Shown piece by piece: positions 46,461 through 57,963 of a stretch of 64,000 nt of DNA; position 1 is the stretch's first letter; every line of letters begins with the position of its first letter. The DNA comes from Coix lacryma-jobi var. lacryma-jobi. Taxonomy: Eukaryota > Streptophyta > Magnoliopsida > Poales > Poaceae. The translations under genes were made by a program, and so were the position numbers. The stretch covers positions 157,164,357-157,228,356 of the forward strand of contig CM019824.1 in assembly GCA_009763385.1 (NCBI GenBank), in the 5' to 3' direction. Under the pieces are notes generated by a model, which saw only the letters and a program-made list of their open reading frames with translations, was not told where the DNA came from and made no database searches.

Positions 46461-48135
46461 ATGGCCGGAAACAGAAGAGCCTCCTCAACTAGAGACCATC
46501 GCACAACCAGAGAGGCCACGGTGACCATTCAACCCATCGAAGAGAATGTAGAGCCTTTGGGAGCAGAAGAAGTCGCTCCGGAGACAAAGGTCCTGGGCCC
46601 TCACGCCCGGCTGGTACCACAGCCGCACCCGCACACCTCCGGAGAAGGTGAGGGGGGAGACGAAGAAGAGTTGGGCCTCGAGGCCTTGGAAAGACTTCAA
46701 GCTGAATTGCAAGAGAAAAAGAGGCGCCTAGACCAGCTTGAAAGGCATAACCGGCTGCGCCTCATCAGGCAAAAGGCAGATGAAGCAAGAGAGCAGCTTC
46801 GCCGAATGGAGGAGTCCCTCGCAGCAGCCGAGGCCGAAGCCGAGGAATGGAATGACAGGCAAATGCCGCCACTCCAAGAGGAGAATGTCGAGCAGGGTCA
46901 AGGCAACGCCCGTCAACCACCACCACCCCCCGCCACCACCAAATTACCAAAATAACCCATACCCTGAAAGACCACCAATTTTTTGCCAACTCCACCCAGA
47001 TGAGAGAGAGCCAAACCTTCGCAACCAGCGGAGGGCCCAACAACACCAGATGCCCTACGACCCAAGATCACCACTCTCCCAGATACTGCAAACCCAACCC
47101 TGGCCACCATGCTACAATCCATAAAATCTACCCCGTTATGACGGACTTACTGACCCTCGCCAATTCATAATAAGTTATGAAGCGGCAGTGGCCGCAGCAG
47201 AGGGAGATGAATCAACAATGGCGAAGTCCTTCGTAATCATCCTTCGCGACATCGCGCAGACTTGGTACAGCAACCTCCACCTCGGAACCGTGGATTCCTG
47301 GACCAACCTCAGAGACAAGCTCTGCACAAACTTCAAGGGTATCACAGCAGCCCCATCAAACCCCATCGACTTGTTCAACTGCAAACAAGAAGAGCGTGAA
47401 CCATTACAAGACTACTGGCGAAGGTTCATCCAAATCAGAGCAAAAACCCCGGGTATGTCCGACGAGGCCGTTATCCTTGCAGCAGTCAGCGGTCTGCGTC
47501 CAGGCCCATGCTCTTCAAAGTTTGCCAGGAAGCCGACAAACTCTATAGAGGAGCTACACGAAACAATGGAAAGATACTGTAGAGCGGACTTGGATTTCAG
47601 ATCAAAGTCAGATGCCCGAAGGGCACAGCAGAAACCACAGTCGAGGCCCCAAGCAAGAGAAAGCAACTCTCGCCAAGAGCTGAGTAACATCGGTGCAATC
47701 AACAAGGCAGGTCCACCCGAAGACCACAATAGGGGCACTCAACCTTCGGGCAACCGAAATCCGCATGGATTCCCACCCCCGCCCGACCAAAGAAACCAAC
47801 AAAAGGACCCGGCCAAAATGTACTGCCATTTTTGTGGCCCAGGAAAGGGGCACACAACCAAACAATGCGAGTGCTTCGCCAAGGGAAAAGAATACCAGGA
47901 GTCCAAAATGGCCACATCAGCAGAAGACAGAACCATCAATCATACCAGAAAGCCAAACTTCACCCCAACCCACCCTCCATACCAATACACCCCTATCAAC
48001 TACGGCTTACCTTCGCACCAACCTTTCTACGCACATCACCCCCATTACAATCATACCCTTTTCCATCCCACCACCGTTCCTCAACGCCAAAACCCACCAT
48101 ACACCGTTTCTTTCCCAGCAACACCTCAAACCTAA
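46461..48135 (+). pseudogene. Gag of element C, with one frameshift and a stop
   Basis: Start MAGNRRASS at 46461, 14 bases after the primer site region. The first part is acidic then strongly coiled coil (LEALERLQAELQEKKRRLDQ onward). A frame change occurs in the CCACC-rich stretch near 46920, and a TAA interrupts at 47122. The capsid-like core follows: LPRYDGLTDPRQFIISYEAA, AQTWYSNLHLGTVDSWTNLR, DLFNCKQEEREPLQDYWRRF and AAVSGLRPG. The zinc-knuckle-like CHFCGPGKGHTTKQC has Cys where related elements often have His. It ends in a Pro/His/Tyr-rich tail. Confidence 0.85.
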
Positions 48136-48249
48136 ACCAACCAGCATTCAACCAACGCTTTACCACCACCGCCCCCAATACCAGCTTTGCCAGCCCCCAA
48201 CCTGTCAAACCCGAAGCCCAAACCCAAACAACCATCAACAACCCAACAT

Positions 48250-48900
48250 CAACCTTCGGTGTAATACTCGCCATCACCGGGGGTTCCAACGAAGACCATG
48301 GCAACAAAAGGCAAAGAAAAGAACATACCAGAAGAGTGCATCATGTAGCCGTCGAAGGACCGCACAAATTTGGGCGATGGTCCCACATCCCAATAACCTT
48401 CAATTCCGGTGACATGAAGTTAAGGGATTACCCTCACACTGACGCTATGGTGATCGAAACTAATCTAGCAGGGTGGACAGTCACCAAATCCTGGTCGACA
48501 CAGGAAGCTCTGCGGACATTCTGTGCGCCTCAACTTTCGATAGCATGAAGCTTGACAGAAATCTCTTGCAACCCGCTGGCAACCCCCTATACGGCTTCGG
48601 CGGTCAGCAACTAAGAGCTGTTGGAAAAATATCTCTGCACGTAACCTTCGGAGACCAAGTGAACTGCAGAACAGAGCACATAACCTTCGACGTGGTTGAC
48701 ATGTTCTATCCTTACAATGCAATATTTGGCCGAGGGGTCACCAATGCCTTCAACGCAGTCATTCATCATGCATACCTTTGCATGAAGCTTCTTGCTCCGA
48801 AGGGGGTTGTTGTAATGTTCGGAGATCAAGACGTTGCAAGAGCCGCTGAGTGGACAGTAGCACCTGGGCAACGCAATGTCCATAATTTAACGAAGCCGCC
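48250..48900 (+). pseudogene. Aspartic protease region of element C
   Basis: The active site reads ILVDTGSSADILCASTF near 48490, with AIFGRGVTNAFNAVIHHAYL downstream. Just before it, ITFNSGDMKLRDYPHTDAMV and GWTVTK lie in another frame; a single-base loss in the A run near 48485 explains the shift. Confidence 0.82.
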
Positions 48901-50900
48901 AACAACAAACCTCGGCAGCGAAGGTGAAGCAAATTGTGACCAAATAAGAGCATCGCCCAAAGAAGAAACCAAACAAGTCCAGCTCTTTGAGGGCAATTAC
49001 GAAAGGAAAGTAATCATCTCAGCCCACCTCGACACACAGGCAGAAAACAACCTTGTCCGGTTTCTCAAACAAAACTCAGACACCTTCACTTGGTCTGCGG
49101 AGGACCTCAAGGGCGTGAACAGATCTTTGATTGAGCATAGCCTGAACGTAAAACTGGGGTATCGCCCAGTCAAGCAAAAGCTCCGCAAAATGTCAGAAGA
49201 AAGGAAAGAGGCAGCGAGGGCAGAGGTAAAAAGACTTTTGGACGCAGGGGTCATCCGCCCTGTCAAATATCCATCATGGCTCTCAAATGTGGTCCTAGTC
49301 CAGAAAAAGAACAAGAAGTGGAGAATGTGCGTAGACTTCACGTGCTTAAACAAAGCCTGTCCGAAGGACGATTTCCCTCTCCCAAACATAAGCACCTTGA
49401 TAGACAGAGCAGCTGGTTGTCAGATGCTTTCTCTCCTTGATTGCTTTTTGGGATACCATCAAATCTAGATGAATGAGGACGACGAAGAAAAAACAAGCTT
49501 CATCACACCCTCGGGCACTTTTTGTTTCCGAAGAATGGCAGAAGGCTTAAGAAACGCAGGTTCTACCTTCGCTCGCATGACATCCGACGTCTTCAAAGAC
49601 GAGCATGCCATCTTCGCTTATGTCGACGATCTGATAGTTCAAAGCCAACAAAGAAAAAGTCACATATCAGATCTGGCAAGAGTGTTCAGCAACCTTCGGT
49701 CTGCCGGATTGAAGCTGAATCCTGAAAAATGTGTCTTCGGAGTCAGTGAAGGAAAACTGCTAGGCTGTATTGTCTCAGCAAGGGGAATCGAAGCAAACCC
49801 AGAGAAAATTGATGCCATCATCAATATGGAACCACCAACGAACAAAAAAGCAGCTCAGCGATTGTCTGGGCGCTTAGCAGCACTCAGCAGGTTCATCTCC
49901 AGGTCAGCTGAGCGAGGGTTACCTTTCTTTGAAACTTTGAGAAGCACCGCTCCATTCAATTGGGGACCTCGACAAGTGAAAGCCTTCGAGGATTTGGAAA
50001 AATATCTCGCCAACTTGACCGTCTTGACCAGCCCTAGCAAAGGCGACTTGCTACTGCTGTACGTGGCAGCTTCGCCCCATGCAGCCAGCGCGGTGCTGAT
50101 CAAAGAGGTGCAAGAAAACAGCAAACCCAGGCAGGCCCCAATCTACTATGTGTCAGAAACCCTCGAGGGCCCCAAGCGAAACTACTCAGAGCTCGAGAAG
50201 ATAGCGTACGCCGTGATCATGGCGTCAAGAAAGCTAAAGCACTATTTCCAAGCACATGAAATCCAAGTACCCTCAGCATACCCCCACGAAAATATTTTCA
50301 AGAACAATGAGGCAGTCGGCAGAATAGCAAAATGGGCAGTCGAATTAAACAGCTACACCATAACCTTCGTGGGAAGAACAGCAATCAAATCACAGGCCCT
50401 AGCAGATTTCATAGCCGAATGGACTCCAGACCCTCGCAGAGATGGAATCGTAACAGATCAGTTTTGGACAGTGTATGTCGACGGAGCCTGGGGAGCAGCT
50501 GGAGCAGGAGCCTCGGCCATCCTAGCTTCGCCATCTGGGTCGAAGCTACGATATGCAAAACGGCTTGACTTCAAGTGCACAAACAATTCTGCAGAATATG
50601 AAGCTGTAATACTGGCGCTTTCAAGACTTCGAGCACTATCAGTCCGAAGGGCAGTAATCAACACAGACTCCCAAGTCATTGCAGGTCATATCGAGAAAAA
50701 TTACAAAGCAAAAGATCTAGAGCTGTAAAAATACTTATAATATGTCCGAAGGTTAGAATCTTTCTTCCTCGGCATAACACTGAAAGCAATTCCTAGGTCC
50801 GAAAATAGCGAGGCTGACAATCTAGCAAAAGCAGCAGCACAACAACTATAGTTACCCCCAGACGTTTTCTACGAAGTAGCAACACAATCAGTCATTGAAG
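48900..50900 (+). pseudogene. RT, RNaseH and archaeal-type RNaseH of element C
   Basis: RT blocks: LSNVVLVQKKNKKWRMCVDF, PLPNISTLIDRAAGCQMLSL, GYHQI, then TAG at 49466-49468 and MNEDDEEKTSFITPSGTF in the same frame, AEGLRNAGSTFARM, and the catalytic YVDDLIVQ at about 49619. A gypsy RNaseH (LLLYVAASPHAASAVLI) is followed by the second, archaeal-type RNaseH: TVYVDGAWGAAGAGASAI, NNSAEYEAVILAL, NTDSQVIAGHI, and after two TAA stops (50726, 50738) SEADNLAKAAAQQ and a TAG. Apart from these stops the frame is intact. Confidence 0.92.
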
Positions 50901-50939
50901 CCCCTGAAAAAACAGCGAAGCTCATCAATGCAATCCAGA

Positions 50940-52168
50940 GCGAAGATTGGAGAGCCCCAATCATGGCCTACATCAACGGGTTGCATGAACCCGATACCAA
51001 AGAAGAGGAAAACAGGCTCAAGCAAAGAGCTCGAGGATACAAAATAATGGACAACATTTTATTCAAAGCCTCGGTGACCTCCCCATGGTTAAAATGCGTG
51101 TCGCAGAATCAAGGAAGGGACGTACTCAAACTCATTCACGAAGGTATCTGCGGCTCTCATAATGGCCCAAGGGCGCTGGTCGGAAAGGCGTTCCGTCAAG
51201 GTTTCTTTTGGTCAACAGCATTGCGAGACGCAGAAGAGATTGTCAAACACTGCGAGGGTTGCCAACTAACGGCAAAAACACAAAATGCCCCAGGGGCTCC
51301 AACAACTCTGATATGCCCAACATGGCCCTTACAAAGATGGGCAATGGACCTCATCGGTCCACTACCAACAGCTCCAGGAAACCTTCGCTATGCAGTGGTG
51401 GCTGTGGAATACTTCACGAAGTGGATTGAAACTAGACCGCTAGCTTCCATCACCTCCCTAGCAGTGAAAAAGTTTTTCTGGCAGCAATTAGTTTGTCGAT
51501 TTGGAGTTCCCAAAAACCTAACCGTCGACAACGACACTCAGTTTGACATCGAGGTCTTCAAAGAATTCTGCGCACAAATCGAAACAGTCTTGTGTTTCGC
51601 CTCAGTCCGGCACCCTCAATCCAATGGCTTAGTTGAAAGAGCCAATGCAACAATTTTCCAATCCATATCAAAAAAACTACAAGGCAGGCCCAAAGGAAAG
51701 TGGGCGGAAGAGCTAACCTCGGTCACCTGGTCCCATAACACCTCGGAATGCAGAGCCACCAAATTCACACCTTTTAGGCTTCTATTTGGGGAGGAAGCTG
51801 TGTTACCAGAAGAATTGAAGCATGGCTCTCTCAGAACAACCCTCGAACCAGATGAACAGAATCAACTGCTCGATAAAGACTTACTCGAAGAAACAAGATG
51901 CAACGCAGTGCTCAACCTTCGCAAGTATCAGGAAAAAACAAAAAAATGGAGAGACAAAAAGGTGAGAATCAAAGAACTAAAGAAGGGTGACCTCGTCCTC
52001 ATTCGGAAGCAAAATGCCAACATGGCGGGAAAATTCCAGCCAAAATGGACGGGACCATACCTGATCATATAATGCAATCGTCCAGGGTCTTTCCACCTCT
52101 CCGACAGCGAAGGAAACCGCCTACCTCACACCTGGAATATTGACGACCTTCGCAAATTGTACCGATAG
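50940..52168 (+). pseudogene. Integrase of element C (nearly intact)
   Basis: In order: HEGICGSHNGPRALVGKAFR, then HCEGCQLTAKTQ as the HHCC region; the core MDLIGPLPTAPGNLRYAVVA, FTKWIETRP, CRFGVPKNLTVDND with the second Asp, and HPQSNGLVERAN with the Glu. It continues through TPFRLLFGEEAVLPEEL, KKGDLVLIRKQNA and KFQPKWTGPYLI to a TAA at 52070, beyond which the family's usual last block (HTWNIDDLRKLY) still reads in frame to 52168. No chromodomain. Confidence 0.92.
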
Positions 52169-52479
52169 CGGAGCCTTAGCGAGCTCTCGCAATATGTAAT
52201 TGGCATTTAATATCTTTTCTTTTTTAGCACCATTCTTGTAACCAAAACAAAAGGAGCTGCACTCTTTTTCCTTACGAAGGGGCGTAAGGTTTTTTAACGA
52301 GACAGTTTTCCAAAGTACGTAATAAAGGCATGAACCCCTAAAAAAACAAAACGCTAAAGTCCTTTTTTAAGTTTTCCATAAACATCGATAAAAGCAGCTC
52401 TTATCCAAGAACGCTTATAATCGATGAAAACCACAGAAGATTGCTTCGAAAAACAAATTTTTTCGAAACAAACTTGGGA

Positions 52480-53215
52480 AAAGCAAACTTCACCTCCACC
52501 TAAGACAAGGGGAGGCGCGAAGTCCAGAAAAGCCGAGCACCCTCGCACAAAACGCCAGGGGCTCGCAAAACAAACTTCACCTCCACCTAAGACAAGGGGA
52601 GGCGCGAAGTCTAAAAAAGTCGAGCACCCTCGCAAAAAAACATCAGGGGCTCGCAGAGCAAACTTCACCTCCACCTAAGACAAGGGGAGGCGCGAAGTCC
52701 AAAAAAGCCGAGCACCCTCGCACAAAACGCCAGGGGCTCGCAAAGCAAACTTCACCTCCACCTAAGACAAGGGGAGGCGCAAAGTCTAAAAAAGTCGAGC
52801 ACCCTCGCAAAAAACGCCAGGGGCTGACAAAGCAACCTTCACCTCCACCTAAGACAAGGGGAGGCGTGAAGCCCAAAAAAGCCAAGCACCCTCGCACAAA
52901 ACGCCAGGGGCTCGCAAAACAAGCTTCACCTCTACCTAAGACAAGGGGAGGCGCGAAGTATAAAAAGTCGAGCACCCTCGTAAGACACGCCAGGGGCTTG
53001 CAAAAACAAACTTCAACTCCAACTCATACAAACGGAACACGAATTATAAAACGGAGCGCGAAGAATAAAACGGAGCGCGAAGTATAAAAAGTCGAGCACC
53101 CTCGCAAGACACGCCAGGGGCTTGCAAAATCAAACTTCAACTCCAACTCATACAAACGGAACGCGAAGTATAAAACGGAGCGCGAAGTATAAAAAGTCGA
53201 GCAAACCCGCAAAAC
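52480..53215. repeat. 87-bp tandem array of element C
   Basis: About eight units, each with AACTTCACCTCCACCTAAGA, AAGGGGAGGCGCGAAGTC, GAGCACCCTCGC and CGCCAGGGGCTCGC. The period is 87 bases for the first units, a multiple of three, so an open minus-strand frame runs through several of them. Later units are degenerate. The array sits between the end of integrase and the end of the antisense gene. Confidence 0.93.
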
Positions 53216-53800
53216 ATAAAGCGTTAAGCGAGCCTCGCTAAAAGAAAAGGGGGCGTCGCTGATTTTTCTAATCAGCTTACAAAAGCGATAGGCGAGCCTC
53301 GCTAAAAGAAAAGGGGGCGTCGTTGATTTTTTCTAATCAGCTTACAAAAGCGTTAAGCGAGCCTCGCTAAAAGAAAAGGGGGTGTCGCTGTTTTTCCTAA
53401 TCAGCTTACAAAAGCGTTAAGCGAGCCTCGCTAAAAGAAAAGGGGGCGTCGCTGATTTTTTCTAATCAGCTTACAAAGGCGTTAAGCAAGCCTCGCTAAA
53501 AGAAAAGGGGGCGTCGTTGTTTTCCCTAATCATCTTACAAAAGCAATAGGCGAGCCTCGCTAAAAGAAAAGGGGGCGTCGTTGTTTTTCCTAATCAGCTT
53601 ACAAAAGCATTAAGCGAGCCTCGCTAAAAGAAAAGGGGGCGTCGCTGATTTTTTCTAATCAGCTTACAAAGGAGTTAAGCGAGCCTCGCTAAAAGAAAAG
53701 GGGGCGTCACTGTTTTCTCTAATCAGCTTACAAAAGCGATAGGAGAGCCTCGCTAAAAGAAAAATAGGCGTCGCTGTTTTAGTAAACATCTCTCTTAAAC
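53216..53800. repeat. ~64-bp hairpin tandem array of element C
   Basis: About nine units of AAGCGAGCCTCGCTAAAAGA plus GGGGGCGTCGCTGATT and CTAATCAGCTTAC. Each unit has a small GCGAG-C-CTCGC palindrome; units 1, 4 and 7 also have a GCTGATT/AATCAGC stem. Confidence 0.93.
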
Positions 53801-54493
53801 GAAAAGCGAGCATCGAGGGTCAAAAATCTTTTTACTCAAACTGCAAAAAATGAATAGCATCTGCACAAAACAACCTTACAAATTGTTTGCTTCTGTACAA
53901 AGCAACTACAGTGTGATATACACTCAATAGAAAGCATAAAATTACAACGAACCATCACCATCCTCAATCAACATTAAATCATCAAAACCCTCGCCACCCT
54001 CCTCAAATCCTATATCCACCGGAACTATGGGTCCCCACAACAAACGAGTCATTGGAACAATTGGCAATTCCCCGGGCAAAACCCTCGCCCTATACATATA
54101 TCTCCGACCTACATCACTAACTTCCGAAGGCTCCTCTTTCGGAATCACAAGTGAGCCGTTCGGACCCAGATCAAGCTTGCTTCGCCCAAACAAGTAATCC
54201 AGAGCGGTATTCTCATCGATATCATCATCAACAACAGGTTGCGCGGACGAAGAAGAACCAAACAAAAAATGTGTAGCCTGTCGATCAGTATAATCTGCCT
54301 CGCGCCAAAAACGACTCGACCTGCTGTTCTTCAAATCGTACCTTCGCACCTTAGACCACCAAAAACGTTCAAAAGACAGCGAAGGATGCCTAAGTTTAGC
54401 CCGAGCCCAGGATTCACCAGTTATAAAAGTGTCTTGGTAATTTAACGTCAGAGGCGTCACATCAAACACCTCTAGCACGGTTCCATCAGGAAC

Positions 54494-54601
54494 CTCCATT
54501 GTCAAACAGTTAAGAAAACACTCAGTCTTTACAACATCATTTCTACATCAACCAAAACGTTACAAAATGACCTTCGCGTGAGCTACCCCCAGTTTTCACA
54601 C
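54494..54601 (-). other. Intron 2 (last intron) of the element C antisense gene
   Basis: Donor GAGCAG/GTGTGA at the high end, acceptor GACAATGGAG at the low end. The matching intron in the second copy (62846-62955) has the same donor and a better acceptor, GACGATGCAG, which supports it. Confidence 0.65.
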
Positions 54602-54886
54602 CTGCTCGGCACCACCGTGCTCCCTCGCCTCAGCTTCGCCAGCTAGAGCATCCAAATCATCGCTGGCCGCAGCGTCCACACTCTCCACAGTTGTAGCAGG
54701 TTCAGCAGCAGGCGCTTCGACCGTCGCCGCCTCCTCGACTTTAGCCTCTCCAGTGGCAGGGATCTCCTCGGCCGAAGGTATTACCTCGACTGGTGGGACC
54801 TCCGCGGAACTGTGGGTAGGCGCAGCTTCGGAGCAACCCGCAACGTCATCAGTTGCAGTTGGCGAGGGCTGAGCATCCTTCCGAGC

Positions 54887-54972
54887 CTGCAAAAAAGAAC
54901 ACAAAGATAAATACTAACACTTCCATCAATAAACATACAAATCAAAAACAAAACCATCCACGCTAAAACAAC
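54887..54972 (-). other. Intron 1 (upstream intron) of the element C antisense gene
   Basis: Donor CGTCAG/GTTGTT and acceptor TTTTTTGCAG/GCTCGG. The second copy has the same borders at 63208-63303 with a different interior, as expected of an intron. Confidence 0.75.
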
Positions 54973-56419
54973 CTGACGTGTGGCTTCGGCAGCTTCCTCA
55001 AATGCAAGAGCTCGACCTCCCCCAGAAATCCAGAATTTGCGAAGCAAGCGCATCACACAATTCCAAACCTCTGCGTCATCAACTTTCATTTGACGCACCT
55101 CGTCGACCGTCGGGAAAATGTGATTTGGCTTTCTAATCTTTCGAAGGTGCTTGCAGTCTGCCTGGCGAAATGTCCCAGCCATTGCTAAAGCCCCGGCATA
55201 GCCCCCAAAGTCGGCTGCGTTACCAACCAACGAGCTAAAGACATCAAGCTCGTTGCTTAGCCAACCTTCAAAAGCCTCCGCAGTAGCAGCAGGTAACGGC
55301 TCCCCGGCAGAGCCGCCGGCTTCAGTCAAGCAGACATCAACCTTGGTTTTGATCTTTCCTATGCTCCTCTGCCAGGCCTCCGTTTGCGAAGCCACCTCCG
55401 ACGTCAGTTCATCTATCTGATTCTTCGCAGATGCCAGTTCTTTGTCCTTTTCGCGGCAAGTTGACAAGAGTTCAACGTTACTGTTCGCAACCTTTTGCGC
55501 CTCCTCCCGTGACTTCTTAGCCTTCTCCAAAGCAACCTTGAGCTCAACATCTTTGTTCTCTAAACTGCGCCGAAGGTCTTTGTTTTCTTCCTCAACCTCG
55601 GCCAACCGTGTCCTTAAAAAATCATCGTTTATACCTGCCCTTCAGCGCGCAGAGCGACTGAGAAGCATCAACTCAGTCAACTTAACGTCAATATCATCAT
55701 GAAGCTCATCCAAGGGCTGGTTGACTAGACGAAGCTCGGCTTCCGGCACACAAACCCGACCAAACACTCGTCCAAGAAAATGCCTTTCCTCCAGAGCGCA
55801 TTGCAAATGGCACTCTCGAAGGTCCGGACTCGTGAAGAGCTCCGTCTTTGGATCCGAAACCCCAACCTTCTTGGCAAAGTAAGGAAGACTGGACCGGCTA
55901 GCTTCGCCATACGGCCTTTTACCAGGGTTCCTTTCCGATTCAAGCTCACCCTTCACCTCAAAACCGTCAACCCAAATGTGTGACCCCGCGAACTCGGGCA
56001 CTAACCTTCGCTCGGGACTCTCAGGCTCGAGGTCCCGCATGATATCATCAATGCTTCGAGTAGCTTCGGCGTCAGCGCTCGATGAGACTATCGCTTTACC
56101 ACGGTCATCATCAACCGACACTTCTTCGTCCATGTCGCCCTCGCTGCCGGAGGTGTCACTAGTTTCTTCACTAGAATCATCCTCAGAGCCGACCTCTTTC
56201 TCTGCCTCCTTCTCTTTCTCCTTTTCGTCTTCATCGGAGGAAGCTTCGTCATCAGATATCTGGATCAAAGCTCCAATCCCGCCGACGCGCGGTACACGCC
56301 CCCCGGCTTTAGCAAAACCTCGGCTGCCCGTCACCGGCATGATGGCCGAGGAAGAGGAGGTGCCGGCAGCGCCCGACGCCTTAGCAACCTTCGTCGCCAA
56401 TGTTTTGGTTCGACCCCCA

Positions 56420-57963
56420 TGAACGCATCTTGGCCCCTAGTGGTTTCGGTGATTGGATGAAACACAAGATTACTGTGACTAACGTGTGTTTTGCAGAAAC
56501 AGGATTGAGTTAGGTCACGGTAATGGCGACGATACGGGCATATGGAGTTCATGTCCCCTGGCGATGGATATCATTTCGGTTTTCAAAGGACGGACGACGA
56601 AGACGGTGGTAGACTAGGCTAAGTGTCATATGGTGTTGGAGGACACTTAGGTAGTCTTAGGTCTTTGTTTTTTCCTTTGGCCGTACTATAAAGGGGAGCG
56701 TGCATCAGTAGCTTCACCTAGATGAGTCTATTGAGGTAGGTGTGGTGCACACTTGTTATTTCATAGCCCTAGGTAGCTCAGAGAGATGCCTTAAGTCGAG
56801 AGAATCAAAAGTCGTTTAGGCCGCGTCGCGATCCGAGTTGAGTTTGCCCTTGTTATGGGCATCGGACGCTGGCCAGGTGGGGGTTTAGTCTGGTGCGTGG
56901 CATCGGACGCGCCGATGTGTCCACATCGGACGCGCCCATGCCACTGTTCACGTGCGCGTGAACTGCAGGCCGCATCGGACGCTGGCATCGGACGCTGAGG
57001 GCCACCATCCGATGGCCATCCAGACAGGTTCCAGAGAGGGTAAATCCACATCGGACGCGTCCGATGTGGTGGCATCGGACGCTGCCCAGCGTCCGATGTC
57101 CCTTTAAACAGTCTGACAAGAAGGTATAGTAGACCGTTGGACGAGGTCATCGGAGCGTCCGATGCTAGGCATCGGCGCGTCCGATGCCCCCGCAGAATGC
57201 CTGTCTTGTGCTGTTTTTGGATGGCCGGTTGGGGGAGTATATATACTTCTTTCCCTCCATCCATTTGAGTGTTCTTGCCACTTCCATCAGCTGAGAAACA
57301 CATTGTGAGTGTGAGTGAGTGCAAGAGCCCTAGTGAGGTTGAGTGATTCGCTAATTGTGAGAATTAGACACCTCCTAGTGAGAATTGAGTAGCAAGTGTG
57401 CATCCATCCATCTCTTTGGCCTTGTGTTGGTCAAGTGAGAGTTCTAGCTTGTTACTCTTGGTGATCGGCATCACCTAGACGGCTTGGTGGCGATCGGAGA
57501 GCTTGGTGATCATCCGGAGGCATTGTGGATGACCCAAGTCAAGTTGTGAACGGTAGCGAGCGATTCACCGGGCCGGAGAGGTGAAGAATCAGCTCGTAGT
57601 GAGCACTTGATCCTTGCGCGGATCAAGGGGGAGCGATACCCTTGCGCGGGTGCTCCAACGAGGACTAGGGGGGTGTGCCGACACCTCGATACCTCGGCAA
57701 AAAGATCGTCGTGTCATATCTACTCTCTTCTCTACGCATTTACCTTTGAGCAATTCAATTCCGCATTTACTTGTTGTTCTTTCATAAGTTGGATTGCCAT
57801 GCTAGAGTAGAAATGGTTTAGCGATAGTCTTTTGTGCAATTGTTTCTTGTCAAACACACTTCTAGGCACTAGGGGGTTAATTGGGGCTTGATAGGTTTTA
57901 TTATCGCAAGAAGTTTTAGAAAAGCCCAATTCACCCCCCCTCTTGGGCATCTTGATCCTTTCA
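56420..57963 (+). mobile_element. Solo LTR with CCCCA target duplication (1544 bp)
   Basis: Begins TGAACGCATCTTGGCCCC and ends CTTGATCCTTTCA, flanked by CCCCA at 56415-56419 and 57964-57968. A TATA box (GTATATATAC) lies at 57238-57247. The end type is that of large grass LTRs usually followed by an initiator-Met primer site, so Ty1/copia is likely but not shown. It lies inside the antisense gene of element C and carries a cluster of CATCGGACGC repeats. Confidence 0.9.
56859..57190. repeat. CATCGGACGC direct/inverted repeat cluster upstream of the LTR TATA box
   Basis: By eye CATCGGACGC occurs seven times and its inverse GCGTCCGATG four times within about 330 bases, including a perfect 16-base palindrome centred near 57060. 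The cluster ends about 50 bases before the TATA box. Confidence 0.92.

Noticed and set aside
47693..48412. 239-codon ORF overlapping gag of element C
   Set aside because: Out-of-frame shadow of the Pro/His/Asn-rich gag tail; only its last part touches the protease reading frame.
52643..52975. Repeat-protein ORF on the minus strand of the 87-bp array
   Set aside because: It is open only because the period is a multiple of three. The homologous array has an 86-bp period, and there is no start context or domain.
53216..53800. CRISPR-like regular repeats
   Set aside because: The units are head-to-tail tandem repeats without unique spacers, inside a plant retrotransposon.
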